A stretch of DNA of 42,162 bases, taken from NCBI GenBank assembly GCA_900470095.1, contig UBZM01000003.1, forward strand, positions 1 through 42,162, given 5' to 3'. Below, piece by piece: positions 24,667 to 33,034 of the stretch. Positions within the stretch are counted from its first letter, which is position 1, and each line of letters begins with the position of its first letter. This DNA is from Hyphomicrobiales bacterium (lineage in GTDB: Bacteria > Pseudomonadota > Alphaproteobacteria > Rhizobiales > Beijerinckiaceae). The position numbers and the translations under genes were made by a program. The notes beneath the pieces were generated by a model. It worked only from the letters and a program-made list of their open reading frames with translations. It made no database searches and was not told the DNA's origin.

Positions 24667-26397
24667 TCAATAGGGACGGCGGGCGGAGGGGGCCGCGCCG
24701 GACGAGCCCCTCAGGAAATCGAAGTCGGCGCCCTTGTCCGCCTGCAGGACGTGGTCGACGAAGAGGCGCCTAAAGCCGCGCTCGGCGGTGGCGACAGGCG
24801 CGATCTGCATGCCCTGCCGGCGCAGCTCGAGGTCCTCGGCCGAGACGTGGAGCTGCAGCGTACGCTGCGCGACGTCGATCTCTATGAAGTCCCCGTTCTT
24901 GACCAACCCGATCGGGCCACCCACAGCAGCCTCAGGCGCGACCTGGAGAACGACCGTTCCGAAGGCGGTGCCGCTCATCCGGCCATCCGAGATGCGCAGG
25001 ATATCCTTGATGCCCTGGGCCAGGAGCTTCTTCGGAATCTTGATGTTTCCGAGCTCCGGCATGCCAGGATAGCTGCGCGGGCCGATGGATTTCAGGACCA
25101 AAACGCTGTCGGCATCGACCTCGAGGTCATCACGATCGATCCGGGCGTCCATGTCCTCGATCGAGTCAAAGACCACGGCCCGGCCCTTGTGCTTGAGCAG
25201 CTTCGGGCTGGCCGCCGTCGCCTTGATGATGGCACCGTTGGGAGCAAGGTTGCCATGGAGAACGGCCAGTGCCGGCATGTCCTTGAAGGGCTTGTCCGGC
25301 GTGGTAATGACGCGGGTGTCGTGAATCGCGGCATGCTTGACCGCTTCGCCGACGGTCTTGCCCGAGACCGTCATCGCTTCGCGGTTCAGGCGTTCGCCGA
25401 GCGCATTCATCAGCGCCGGCAGCCCGCCCGCGTTGAAGAATTCCTCCATCAGGTACTGACCATTCGGCATGACGTTGGCGATCAACGGGATATCCCGGCT
25501 GTTTGCGTCGATATCCTCCATGGTCAGCTCGATCCCAAGGCGACCAGCCAGAGCCAGCAGGTGGATGGTGGTGTTGGTGCCACCGCCGATCGCCGCGTTG
25601 ACCCTGATCGCGTTCTCCAGCGCCGCCCGCGTCACGATCCTGGAGACACGCATGTCGTCACGGACCAGATCGACGACGCGTCGCCCTGCAAGTTGCGCGG
25701 CCGCGCGCTTGCGCCCGTCGACGGCAGGGATGCCGGCAGAACCTGGAAGGCAAAGCCCCATCGCCTCGATCACCGCGCCCATCGTGGAGGCGGTACCCAT
25801 CGTGTTGCAGTGGCCGATGCTGCGCGACATGCCGAACTCGGCCTCGGCAAAGTCCTCCGAGGAGGTTCGGCCGGCGCGGCGGTCGTCATACATGCTGTAG
25901 ATATCCGTGCCCGAACCGATGGTGCGGGCACGGAAATTGCCGCTGATCATCGGGCCGCCGTGAAGCACGATGGCGGGCACATCGACGCTTGCCGCGCCCA
26001 TCACATAGGCTGGGCCGGTATTGTCGCAGCCCGTGAGCAGGACGACGCCGTCGATCGGGTTGGCGCGGACGATCTCCTCCAGTTCCATACTCATCAGATT
26101 GCGGAACATCATGCCGCTTGGCCGCATCAGTGAGTCGCCGATCGACATCGTCGGGAAGACGAGCGGGAACCCGCCGGCCTCGATGACGCCGCGCGAGACA
26201 TGCTGGGCCACATCGGTGAGATGGGCGTTGCACGGGACCAAATCCGAGGCGGAGTTGGCGATCCCGATAACGGGCCTGCCATCGAACATTTCGTTCAGAT
26301 GGCCTTGGGATTTCAGATGGGTGCGGTGAAAGAAACCCGCAGTGTCGTTGCGCTCAAACCAGACGGCGCTGCGGAGCTTCTGCTTATCCTGCGTCAT
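24667..26397 (-). CDS. IlvD/Edd family dehydratase (sugar-acid dehydratase-like)
   Basis: About 576 residues, IlvD/Edd family and closest in layout to L-arabonate/xylonate dehydratases. Three cysteines that would hold a [2Fe-2S] cluster are visible (LVPCNAHL, LTGCDNTG, IGHCNTMG), as is the catalytic serine loop ISDGRMSGTAFG. The glutamate in MSMELEE is kept, but the lysine that follows Cys-Asp in the usual GCDK motif, a carbamylated Mg2+ ligand in the arabonate dehydratase structure, is asparagine here (GCDN). The reaction in this family is dehydration of a 2,3-dihydroxy acid to a 2-keto-3-deoxy acid. Its role in a proline-derivative operon is unexplained. It follows the ABC ATPase gene by 115 bases. 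Confidence 0.9.
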   Translation of the reverse strand: MTQDKQKLRSAVWFERNDTAGFFHRTHLKSQGHLNEMFDGRPVIGIANSASDLVPCNAHLTDVAQHVSRGVIEAGGFPLVFPTMSIGDSLMRPSGMMFRNLMSMELEEIVRANPIDGVVLLTGCDNTGPAYVMGAASVDVPAIVLHGGPMISGNFRARTIGSGTDIYSMYDDRRAGRTSSEDFAEAEFGMSRSIGHCNTMGTASTMGAVIEAMGLCLPGSAGIPAVDGRKRAAAQLAGRRVVDLVRDDMRVSRIVTRAALENAIRVNAAIGGGTNTTIHLLALAGRLGIELTMEDIDANSRDIPLIANVMPNGQYLMEEFFNAGGLPALMNALGERLNREAMTVSGKTVGEAVKHAAIHDTRVITTPDKPFKDMPALAVLHGNLAPNGAIIKATAASPKLLKHKGRAVVFDSIEDMDARIDRDDLEVDADSVLVLKSIGPRSYPGMPELGNIKIPKKLLAQGIKDILRISDGRMSGTAFGTVVLQVAPEAAVGGPIGLVKNGDFIEIDVAQRTLQLHVSAEDLELRRQGMQIAPVATAERGFRRLFVDHVLQADKGADFDFLRGSSGAAPSARRPY

Positions 26398-26512
26398 CGC
26401 TAGTAGACCTCAACCTCGAATATCAATGGGCAGCCGCTCGCGCGGCTTGCCGCGACCTGGGGCAGGAACAGCAGCACCGGCGAGGCGGTCCAATCAGGCT
26501 GCCCCTCGGCGT

Positions 26513-27235
26513 TCAGAGGACGGACTGCAGAAAGGTGATCGTCTCGGCCTGCTGCGGGCTCCCGATGACCTGTTCCGGCGGACCGATTTCCCGAATGCGT
26601 CCGCTGTGGAAGAACGCGACGCGGTTGGAGACCTCGCGCGCGAATGCGATTTCATGTGTCACGACGATCATCGTCATGCCCTCACTCGAGAGCATCCGCA
26701 TGGTTTCGAGAACCTCGCCGACAAGCTGAGGGTCCAGCGCCGAGGTGACCTCATCGAACAGCATGTAGTCGGGCGACATCGCCAAGGCGCGCGCGATTGC
26801 CATGCGTTGCTGCTGGCCGCCAGACAGCTGTGACGGGTAGACCTTCAGCTTTTCGCCAAGGCCGACATGCTTCAACCGCTGTTCGGCGATCGCCTCAGCC
26901 TCGGAGCGTTTCAGGCCGAGCACCTTGCGCGGCGCCAGCATGACGTTCTCGATCACGCTCAGATGCGGAAAGGCGTTCCACTGCTGGAACACAATGCCGA
27001 TCCGGCGACGCAGCTTGTTGAGGTCGGTCCCACGCGCGTGAACATCGATGCCATCGACGTGGATATTGCCCTTCTGAATCGGCTCCAGGCCGTTGATGCA
27101 CATGAGCAGCGTCGATTTTCCCGAGCCGGAGCCGCCGATGACGGAGACCACCTCGCCCTTCGCGACCGACATGGACACGCCCTTCACCACCTCGAGCTGT
27201 CCGAAGGACTTATGCACGTCCCTGATTTCAATCAT
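26513..27235 (-). CDS. Polar amino acid ABC transporter ATP-binding protein
   Basis: About 240 residues, GlnQ/HisP type. Walker A is GGSGSGKST, the signature LSGGQQQRMAIARAL, Walker B MLFDEVTSALD, and the H-loop VTHEIAFA. The N-terminus MIEIRDVHKSFGQLEVVKGV is standard for the family and fixes the ATG at 27235, which overlaps the upstream permease gene by 8 bases. It energises the importer made of the two permeases and the binding protein encoded upstream. Confidence 0.93.
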   Translation of the reverse strand: MIEIRDVHKSFGQLEVVKGVSMSVAKGEVVSVIGGSGSGKSTLLMCINGLEPIQKGNIHVDGIDVHARGTDLNKLRRRIGIVFQQWNAFPHLSVIENVMLAPRKVLGLKRSEAEAIAEQRLKHVGLGEKLKVYPSQLSGGQQQRMAIARALAMSPDYMLFDEVTSALDPQLVGEVLETMRMLSSEGMTMIVVTHEIAFAREVSNRVAFFHSGRIREIGPPEQVIGSPQQAETITFLQSVL

Positions 27236-27887
27236 TTTCGCGCCACCTCTTCTCGAGCCGCGCACCGAGGCGGGCTATCGGGAAACTCATCAGGAAGTAG
27301 AATGCGCCCACGATCATGAGCACGAGCAGGGGTTCCTGCGTCCGCGTGATGACGATCTGCGACGAGCGCAGCAGCTCGATGATGCCGATCCAGAGCACGA
27401 GCGAGGTGTCTTTCATCACACCCAAGGTCAGCCCGATCCAGTTGGGTAATGCCACGCGAAGTGCGATCGGAAACACCACTTCGACCATGTCCTGGCGATA
27501 GCTCATACCCAGCGAGCGTGCTGCCCTCCGCGTGGTCTTCGGGACGGCGAGAATGCCGCCGCGGACGATCTCGGTGCAGTAAGCGGCGGTGTAGAGCGCC
27601 AGCACCGCACATGCGATCAGAAAGGGTGACCAACTGATGCCCACGATTGATTTGAGCGAGTTGGCGAGCACGAACTGGATCAGCAGCGGAACTGAGCGCA
27701 GCACGTCGAGGACCGCGCCAAGCGGGGCGTTGATCCACCAGGGCGCGACCGAACGTGCGAGCCCCAGAGCGATGCCAAGGACAGTGCCGCCCAACACTGC
27801 CCAGAACGTGATCGCGAGGCTGGTCCCCGCGCCCTGGATCATGAACCAGAGGTCGTTCCAGATGAGTGACGTTTCGAACATGTTCAC
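27228..27887 (-). CDS. Polar amino acid ABC transporter permease (HisM-like)
   Basis: About 219 residues with five predicted helices and the HisM/GlnP EAA loop RRAARSLGMSYRQDMVEVVFP. The YTAAYCTEIVRGGI segment is typical of polar amino acid permeases. The start is GTG 27887 or ATG 27881; the GTG lies 3 bases after the previous stop codon. It pairs with the neighbouring permease to form the membrane channel. Confidence 0.92.
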   Translation of the reverse strand: MNMFETSLIWNDLWFMIQGAGTSLAITFWAVLGGTVLGIALGLARSVAPWWINAPLGAVLDVLRSVPLLIQFVLANSLKSIVGISWSPFLIACAVLALYTAAYCTEIVRGGILAVPKTTRRAARSLGMSYRQDMVEVVFPIALRVALPNWIGLTLGVMKDTSLVLWIGIIELLRSSQIVITRTQEPLLVLMIVGAFYFLMSFPIARLGARLEKRWREND

Positions 27888-27890
27888 GCC

Positions 27891-28556
27891 TCAGTAGCGG
27901 AAAACGCGCCAGGCAATGAGCCTTGCGGTGAGGGTGATGACCTTGGAAATCAGGTAGTAAATCACTGCCGCGGCGGCGAAATATTCGAACGTCCGGAAGG
28001 TCTTGACGTTGAGCTCCTGGGTGATGCCCGTCAGGTCGGTGTTGAGGCCGACGACAACGCCCAGCGAGGTCATCAGCACGGCCCAGACCATCTGGTTGGT
28101 CATCGGGTGGAAGACGATCCGGAACATCTGCGGCAGAACCACATAGACGAACGCTTTCGGCGCGCTCATGCCGAGCGAACGCGCGGCGCGCATCTGGGTG
28201 GGGGGCACCGCGCGCAAGCCGCCTCGAAATGTCTCCGCGAGATATCCGGCATTGTTGAAGGCGATGCCGATCAGCAATGACGGGTAGGAATCCAGATGGA
28301 TTCCGAGCGAGCCAAGGCCGAAATACACCATGTAGACCTGAAACAAGGCTGGCGTATTGCGCGCGCCTTCGACCCAGGCCGTGGCGAAACCGGAGAGGAT
28401 CTTATTCGACGACTGCCGTGCCAACGCCAGAAGCACGCCCGCGATCGTGCCAATCAGCATCGACAACACAGCGATCTGGATCGTGACCCAAGCCCCGGAC
28501 AGCATGTCCGGAAGGGCGTTCAGGATGGGCCGCCAATGAAAGGTGTATTGGAACAT
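27891..28556 (-). CDS. Polar amino acid ABC transporter permease (HisQ-like)
   Basis: About 221 residues, five predicted helices. It starts MFQYTFHWRPILNALPDMLSG and contains the family segments VEGARNTPALFQVYMVYFG, NNAGYLAETFRGGL and the EAA loop MRAARSLGMSAPKAFVYVVLP. The ATG at 28556 is unambiguous. Encoded between the binding protein and the second permease; the pair forms a heterodimeric channel. Confidence 0.93.
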   Translation of the reverse strand: MFQYTFHWRPILNALPDMLSGAWVTIQIAVLSMLIGTIAGVLLALARQSSNKILSGFATAWVEGARNTPALFQVYMVYFGLGSLGIHLDSYPSLLIGIAFNNAGYLAETFRGGLRAVPPTQMRAARSLGMSAPKAFVYVVLPQMFRIVFHPMTNQMVWAVLMTSLGVVVGLNTDLTGITQELNVKTFRTFEYFAAAAVIYYLISKVITLTARLIAWRVFRY

Positions 28557-28651
28557 GCGGGCATCAGCGCGTTGCAGACGGTCCTGGCACGGCAGAGCGA
28601 GGGGTGACGCCGGGGAGGGCCGCTGGTGGTGGTGATGAGGGACTCGCCCTG

Positions 28652-28689
28652 GCGAAGCCGATGCGCGCCAACTGGCCAGGACGCTTCGC
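28652..28689 (-). other. Possible mRNA stem-loop between binding protein and permease genes
   Basis: GCGAAGC (28652-28658) pairs with GCTTCGC (28683-28689); CCTGGC (28648-28653) with GCCAGG (28675-28680) is an alternative pairing. Stem-loops at this place in ABC operons often raise the amount of binding-protein mRNA. The function is inferred from position only. Confidence 0.3.
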
Positions 28690-28693
28690 GAAC

Positions 28694-29518
28694 TCAGTAA
28701 TAGACGCCCTTGACGGTCAACTCAGGCGCTTCTCCACCGATCCACTTCTCGTAAAGCTCCTGATAGCGGCCGCTGCGAGACTGGCGATTGACGAAGAGGT
28801 TGAGGTAGTTGAGCAGGCCCTGCTGCTGGCGTAGCGCGATCAGCGAGGTGATCTCGGCGCCGTAGGGTGCATCGCCCTTGACGACGAGGCCTTTGAACTT
28901 GTTCGACTTGACGATCGCATGGGCAACTGTGCTGGTCACGACGGTGGCTTCGATCTGGCCCTGGGCCAACGCAAGGAAGACGTCGTTCTGGCTCTGGAAG
29001 GTCCGGATCGAACCCTTGGGATCAGCCCACTTCTTGACGTCCTTGTCGAGGGCGATCGCTTCCGCGGTGCCGGCTGTCGAGCCGGTCTTGCGCCCCTTGA
29101 GGTTGTCGTAGCTCTCGATGCCGCTGCCATCCTTGGTGAGGACGACCATCTTGAAGACGAAATAAGGGATCGAGAACCCGATCGTCTTGGCGCGCTCTAG
29201 AGTATCGGAGGTGGAGGCGATGCCCACATCGGCGCGGCCGGAGATCAGAGCGGGAATGCGATCGGGGAAAGGCGTATCGACAACTTCGAGCTTCACACCG
29301 AGCGCCTGGGCCAGATCGGCGCAAGTGTCGACGTCGAATCCGATCGGCTTATTGGCTTCGTCACGCGAGCCCATTGGCGGAAAATCGAGTGTCACAGCAC
29401 AGCGCAGCGTACCTGACGCAATGATATCGTCGAGTTTGTCGGCGCGAGCCGGGTTCGACAAGGCAACGGCCATGACTGCGCCGGCAAGAATAGAAAGCTT
29501 GAACCCGATCTTTTTCAT
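28694..29518 (-). CDS. Amino acid ABC transporter substrate-binding protein (family 3)
   Basis: Periplasmic receptor of about 274 residues. The Sec signal peptide MKKIGFKLSILAGAVMAVAL ends near NPARA. The mature protein opens KLDDIIASGTLRCAVTLDFPPMG and has the IGFDVDTCADLAQALGV and GRADVGIASTSDTLERA segments of the polar amino acid (HisJ/GlnH) family. The ATG at 29518 has GGGGAAG upstream. Given the neighbouring AcnX, reductase and racemase-type genes, a hydroxyproline or related imino acid is the likely ligand, which is inference. Confidence 0.92.
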   Translation of the reverse strand: MKKIGFKLSILAGAVMAVALSNPARADKLDDIIASGTLRCAVTLDFPPMGSRDEANKPIGFDVDTCADLAQALGVKLEVVDTPFPDRIPALISGRADVGIASTSDTLERAKTIGFSIPYFVFKMVVLTKDGSGIESYDNLKGRKTGSTAGTAEAIALDKDVKKWADPKGSIRTFQSQNDVFLALAQGQIEATVVTSTVAHAIVKSNKFKGLVVKGDAPYGAEITSLIALRQQQGLLNYLNLFVNRQSRSGRYQELYEKWIGGEAPELTVKGVYY

Positions 29519-29623
29519 GCTCTTCCCCAATTTTTGTTTTCGGTTGCGTAGTTGGTTGGCAGGATCTTCCACTGGAAGCGCGGCGGCGTTGTCGTCCCGG
29601 TTCGGCGAATGCTCGCTGCGGGC

Positions 29624-30604
29624 CTAGGCGGCTCGGGCCTTGCTGTAGACCAGCAGAGCGGCGGCCAGATCTTCGAGGCCGGAGCCGACGGATTTGAACA
29701 GGGTGATCTCGTTTGGCGAGATCCGCCCGGGAACGGTTTCGCGACACAAGCTTTCGAGCGTTCCCTTGATGTCGGCGTGGGTCATGACGCCCGCGTTCAG
29801 CGGCTGGATAATGTCGCCGGCTTCGTCCAGGACATGCTCCGTGTCGATGAAGATCGAGGCCCGGCGAATAGCGTCGTCGTCCACTTCACGCATGTCGGGT
29901 GTGTACCCGCCGATCAGATCGACATGGACGCCAGGGCGCAACCAGGATCCCTTGATCAGCGGCCGGCGGGACGGCGTTGCGCAGCAGATGATGTCGGCGC
30001 TGGCGGCCGCCGCCTCGAGGTCCGCTGCAGGCATTGCGTCAAAACCGTCCGCACGCAGACGCTCCACGAGTTCTTCGCTGCGCGCGGGGGTCTGGCTCCA
30101 CACCGTCACCGTCTTGATCGGCCTGATCGCGCCGTAGGCTGGCGCCAGCAGGGCCCCGACCTTACCGGCCCCGACGATGAGGAGCGACGAGGCGTCAGGT
30201 CGTGCCAGATAACTTCCTGCCAACGCGGAGGCCGCGGCCGTCCGGCGCGAGGTGATCTCCGCGCCGTCGAGAAGCGCCAGTTGCTGCCCTGAGACGCCGT
30301 CCGCCAGGACATAGGAGGCGTTAACGACGGGCAATCCGAGCTTGGCATTGTGAGGGGCGATCACGACGAGCTTAATGCCGAGATAGCCGCCATCCTGCCA
30401 CGCGGGCATGACCAGAAGGGTCGACGCACCGTTCTCGCCGATGGCATGGCTGTGACGCAACGGTGCGTGACATCCTTGGATGAACGCCGCCCGCAGAGCG
30501 TCGATCAGATCTTTGAAATTCAGCGTCTCGCGGATCTCCGATGTGGAGAAAACGAGAGTCCTTTCACCCGGAACGACCTCGGCCCCAATGTCGGTCTTGG
30601 GCAT
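29624..30604 (-). CDS. Ornithine cyclodeaminase/mu-crystallin family; probable delta1-pyrroline-2-carboxylate reductase
   Basis: About 326 residues with the family fold: an N-terminal substrate/dimer part and a Rossmann domain whose nucleotide motif is LLIVGAGKVGALLAPAY. Other family segments are GGYLGIKLVV, DGAEITSRRTAAASALA and GVHVDLIGGYTPDMREVDD. In 3-hydroxyproline catabolism this family supplies the NAD(P)H-dependent reductase that turns delta1-pyrroline-2-carboxylate into L-proline. Co-location with aconitase X and a proline racemase relative supports that role over ornithine cyclodeaminase. ATG 30604 has GGAG just upstream. First gene of the seven-gene minus-strand operon. Confidence 0.88.
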   Translation of the reverse strand: MPKTDIGAEVVPGERTLVFSTSEIRETLNFKDLIDALRAAFIQGCHAPLRHSHAIGENGASTLLVMPAWQDGGYLGIKLVVIAPHNAKLGLPVVNASYVLADGVSGQQLALLDGAEITSRRTAAASALAGSYLARPDASSLLIVGAGKVGALLAPAYGAIRPIKTVTVWSQTPARSEELVERLRADGFDAMPAADLEAAAASADIICCATPSRRPLIKGSWLRPGVHVDLIGGYTPDMREVDDDAIRRASIFIDTEHVLDEAGDIIQPLNAGVMTHADIKGTLESLCRETVPGRISPNEITLFKSVGSGLEDLAAALLVYSKARAA

Positions 30605-30718
30605 TCTTCTCCGTCCTTCAGTATCGGTGATGCGAGGCGACCGGCATCCATGTCCAAGCTAGGGTTTGCTCGGTTTCATTGGTCACGAACGCTCACCGGT
30701 TGTTTCCGAAAATTCACA

Positions 30719-30741
30719 CTTGGTTCTTATATCGAACAATG
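30719..30741. promoter_or_regulatory. Palindrome in the hydroxyproline operon promoter
   Basis: CTTGGTTC-N7-GAACAATG, an imperfect inverted repeat whose centre contains TATA-like sequence. A close relative lies at 31690-31711 before the aconitase X genes. Around it, the 376-base gap 30605-30980 contains no supported gene. On the plus strand a TTGGTT/TTATAG pair (30720-30725 and 30743-30748) could drive the XRE regulator, but this is weak. Confidence 0.6.
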
Positions 30742-30756
30742 GTTATAGAGTGTCAA
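30726..30756 (-). promoter_or_regulatory. Predicted promoter of the reductase-ABC-dehydratase operon
   Basis: On the minus strand a perfect -35 TTGACA (30751-30756) and a near-consensus -10 TATAAG (30726-30731) are separated by 19 bases, slightly longer than ideal. The -10 lies in the palindrome centre, so a regulator bound there would compete with RNA polymerase. The leader to the ATG at 30604 would be about 115 bases. Confidence 0.55.
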
Positions 30757-30980
30757 CACGGTGCAATCGGTCACGCGCCGGAGATATCCACTTCCCTGGC
30801 GAGCCGGTTGCGGTAAGAGCGATGCGGGGTCTTGCCGAGTGCGGCGGTCCGGCATTGGGCCGCGCGCGTTCGGCGGCAAGGCAAGGAAGGTCTGGATCCG
30901 GCTCTATCGGCACGGTGTCAGCCGAGGCGGTCGCTGGCTAGAGTCTCAAACGAAACCACGATACGGGCAGGCTTCTCACC

Positions 30981-31643
30981 ATGACTGAAAGAAAGAGCGC
31001 CGAGGCCGACCGCAGGAGCATATCCGGCCTTCACTCCGCTTTGGCTGAGCACGTCAAAGCGCTTCGGTCGCGCCAGGGGCTGACATTGCGCGCGCTCGCC
31101 ACGAGAGCGGGGATCGCACATTCAACGTTGTCGAAGCTCGAGAACGGCCTGTTGTCGCCGACATATGAGAATCTGATGAAGTTGGCTGTGGGGTTGGGGG
31201 TCGACATTGTCGAACTGGTGAATCCCGAAGCCAGCGAGAAATCGGCGGCTCGCCGTTCGATTACCCGGCGTGGCGAGGGGCCCAGCCTTGTTGTTGGTGA
31301 CTATCAGCACCGACTGGTCGCGTCCGATATCATCGGCTCGAAACTGCTGTCGATGGTGACAACCGTTAAAGGCTCCGCGCATTCAAAGGCGCCGGACATG
31401 GCCGCACATGCGGGCGAGGAGGTCATTCACGTCATTCGCGGAAGCGTTGAGCTTCACACGACCTTTTACGTTCCAACCGTCCTGAATGAAGGCGATACGG
31501 TCTATTTGGATAGCCGAATGGGCCATAGCCTCGTCGCGCATAACTGTCCGGAAGCGACTGTGTTCTGGATCGTAACCGGCTCGTCCCAGGAATCGTTGAA
31601 GCAGTCGCAGGCATTGTCTGGCGAAGCGCCTGGCGCCGCTTAA
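30981..31643 (+). CDS. XRE-family regulator with C-terminal cupin domain (hydroxyproline locus)
   Basis: About 220 residues. The HTH at ~20-75 is clear: LAEHVKALRSRQGLTLRALATRAGIAHSTLSKLENGLLSPTYENLMKLA. The C-terminal half is a small cupin barrel with HAGEEVIHVIRGSVELH and LDSRMGHSLVAHN, which is probably the ligand sensor. It lies between the minus-strand transport/catabolic operon and the plus-strand aconitase X genes, the normal place for a pathway-specific regulator. Two related palindromes flank it on both sides (30719-30741 and 31690-31711) and are likely its targets. Effector and sign of regulation are unknown. Confidence 0.92.
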   Translation: MTERKSAEADRRSISGLHSALAEHVKALRSRQGLTLRALATRAGIAHSTLSKLENGLLSPTYENLMKLAVGLGVDIVELVNPEASEKSAARRSITRRGEGPSLVVGDYQHRLVASDIIGSKLLSMVTTVKGSAHSKAPDMAAHAGEEVIHVIRGSVELHTTFYVPTVLNEGDTVYLDSRMGHSLVAHNCPEATVFWIVTGSSQESLKQSQALSGEAPGAA

Positions 31644-31689
31644 GGTACAGCACCCGCGCCTTTGCAGGTCCGTGTCAGTCACTTGACTG

Positions 31690-31711
31690 TTTGGTTCGTA
31701 TAGGAAACAAA
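31690..31711. promoter_or_regulatory. Palindrome upstream of the aconitase X genes
   Basis: TTTGGTTC-N6-GAAACAAA, arms matching at 7 of 8 positions, with GTATAG at the centre. Read in the direction of transcription it aligns with the 30719-30741 site (11 of 14 bases across the TATA side). It lies about 76 bases before the AcnX start. A TTGACT at 31683-31688 abuts it, but the spacing to a -10 is not standard. Confidence 0.6.
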
Positions 31712-31786
31712 TTCTATCGGTTCGAGCCGCGTCTGCCGCCGCATCTCGAACCTTATAGGCCTTCCGAACCACAGGGACTTTGCGCG

Positions 31787-33034
31787 ATGCAACTGACGGA
31801 TGTCGAGAGGCACATCCTCGCAGGAGGCCATGGCGAGGCCGCGGCGATCGCTTTGAGGATCGTTTCGGAGACGGGGCGGCTGCTGGGCGCTGACAGGCTC
31901 ATTCCGGTTGCGTCCGCCCATGTCGACGGCTGCCTTTATCTCGGAGACACCGGCACGCGCTTTGCCGAAAAGCTCGTCCAGGGCGGCGCTCAGGTTGCTG
32001 TCCCCACGACCTTGAATGTCGGGGCGCTCGATCTGCTCAACCCGGCCAACATCCGGTTGAACGACCACACGCGGGCGATGGTGCGTCGACACATGCAGGC
32101 CTATGAGGCGATGGGCTGCCGCGCAACATGGACCTGCGCTCCCTATCAGGCAGGGCACCGGCCAAAGCTCGGCGAGGACGTCGCCTGGGGCGAGTCCAAT
32201 GCCGTCGTGTTCTGCAACTCCGTGCTCGGGGCGCGGACGAACCGCTACGGGGATCTGCTCGACATCGCCTGCGCGATCATCGGGCGCGCACCGCTCTACG
32301 GGCTTCACAGACCCGAGAACAGGGAGGCGCGCATCGTCGTCGACGTGTCGCAGCTCTCGTCCCGTCTGCGCAGCTCGGAAGCTTTCTGGCCGGTGCTCGG
32401 CGCCTGGCTGGGGCGGACGGTCGGCGAGGAGGTCGCGGTGATCGAAGGCCTCCAGGGCTTCGCCAATGAAGACCGCCTCAAGGCGCTGGGCGCCGCGGCG
32501 GCCTCCTACGGGGCGGTTGCGCTGTTCCACATTGCCGGGGTGACGCCCGAAGCCCCGACCGTGGACGCGGTGCTGTCCAAGGATGGGGCGAGAGCGACAT
32601 TCCAAGTTACCGCCGAGATGATGGCGTCGACGCGCGACATTCTCTCGACCGCTCAGTCGGATGCGATCGACTACGTCGCCGTGGGCAGCCCGCATTTGTC
32701 CTACGAAGAGGCTGTGACGATCGCGGAGCGTCTGGCCGGCCGGACCGTTCGCCTGCCCTTCTACGCCAATACCGGGCGGCATGTGGTTCAGCGCCTCGAA
32801 CGCGAGGGGCGCCTGAAGCCGCTCGTCGATGCCGGCATTCGGTTTATCGTCGATACCTGCATCGTCGTGACCCCGATCGTGCCCAGCTCCGGCATCCTGA
32901 TGACGAATTCGGGCAAATTCGCCTGCTACGTCCCGGGAACGACCGGTTGCGACGTCATGTTCGGAAGCACGGCGGAATGCGTCGAGAGCGCCGTCGCCGG
33001 ACGCTTGGTGCGCGACATGGATCTTTGGACATGA
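31787..33034 (+). CDS. Aconitase X large subunit, probable cis-3-hydroxy-L-proline dehydratase
   Basis: About 415 residues, the size of the catalytic subunit of two-subunit (bacterial) aconitase X. Typical segments are ASAHVDGCLYLGDTG, TWTCAPYQAGHRPKLGEDVA, AWGESNAVVFCNSVLGARTN, DTCIVVTPI and the C-terminal ACYVPGTTGCDVMFGSTAECV; the cysteines among them are candidates for the iron-sulfur cluster. Bacterial AcnX proteins have been shown to dehydrate cis-3-hydroxy-L-proline to delta1-pyrroline-2-carboxylate. The ATG at 31787 is chosen because MQLTDVERHILAGGHGEAA matches the family N-terminus and AGGGA precedes it. It overlaps the small-subunit gene as ATGA. The nearby pyrroline-2-carboxylate reductase candidate fits this pathway. 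Confidence 0.9.
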   Translation: MQLTDVERHILAGGHGEAAAIALRIVSETGRLLGADRLIPVASAHVDGCLYLGDTGTRFAEKLVQGGAQVAVPTTLNVGALDLLNPANIRLNDHTRAMVRRHMQAYEAMGCRATWTCAPYQAGHRPKLGEDVAWGESNAVVFCNSVLGARTNRYGDLLDIACAIIGRAPLYGLHRPENREARIVVDVSQLSSRLRSSEAFWPVLGAWLGRTVGEEVAVIEGLQGFANEDRLKALGAAAASYGAVALFHIAGVTPEAPTVDAVLSKDGARATFQVTAEMMASTRDILSTAQSDAIDYVAVGSPHLSYEEAVTIAERLAGRTVRLPFYANTGRHVVQRLEREGRLKPLVDAGIRFIVDTCIVVTPIVPSSGILMTNSGKFACYVPGTTGCDVMFGSTAECVESAVAGRLVRDMDLWT

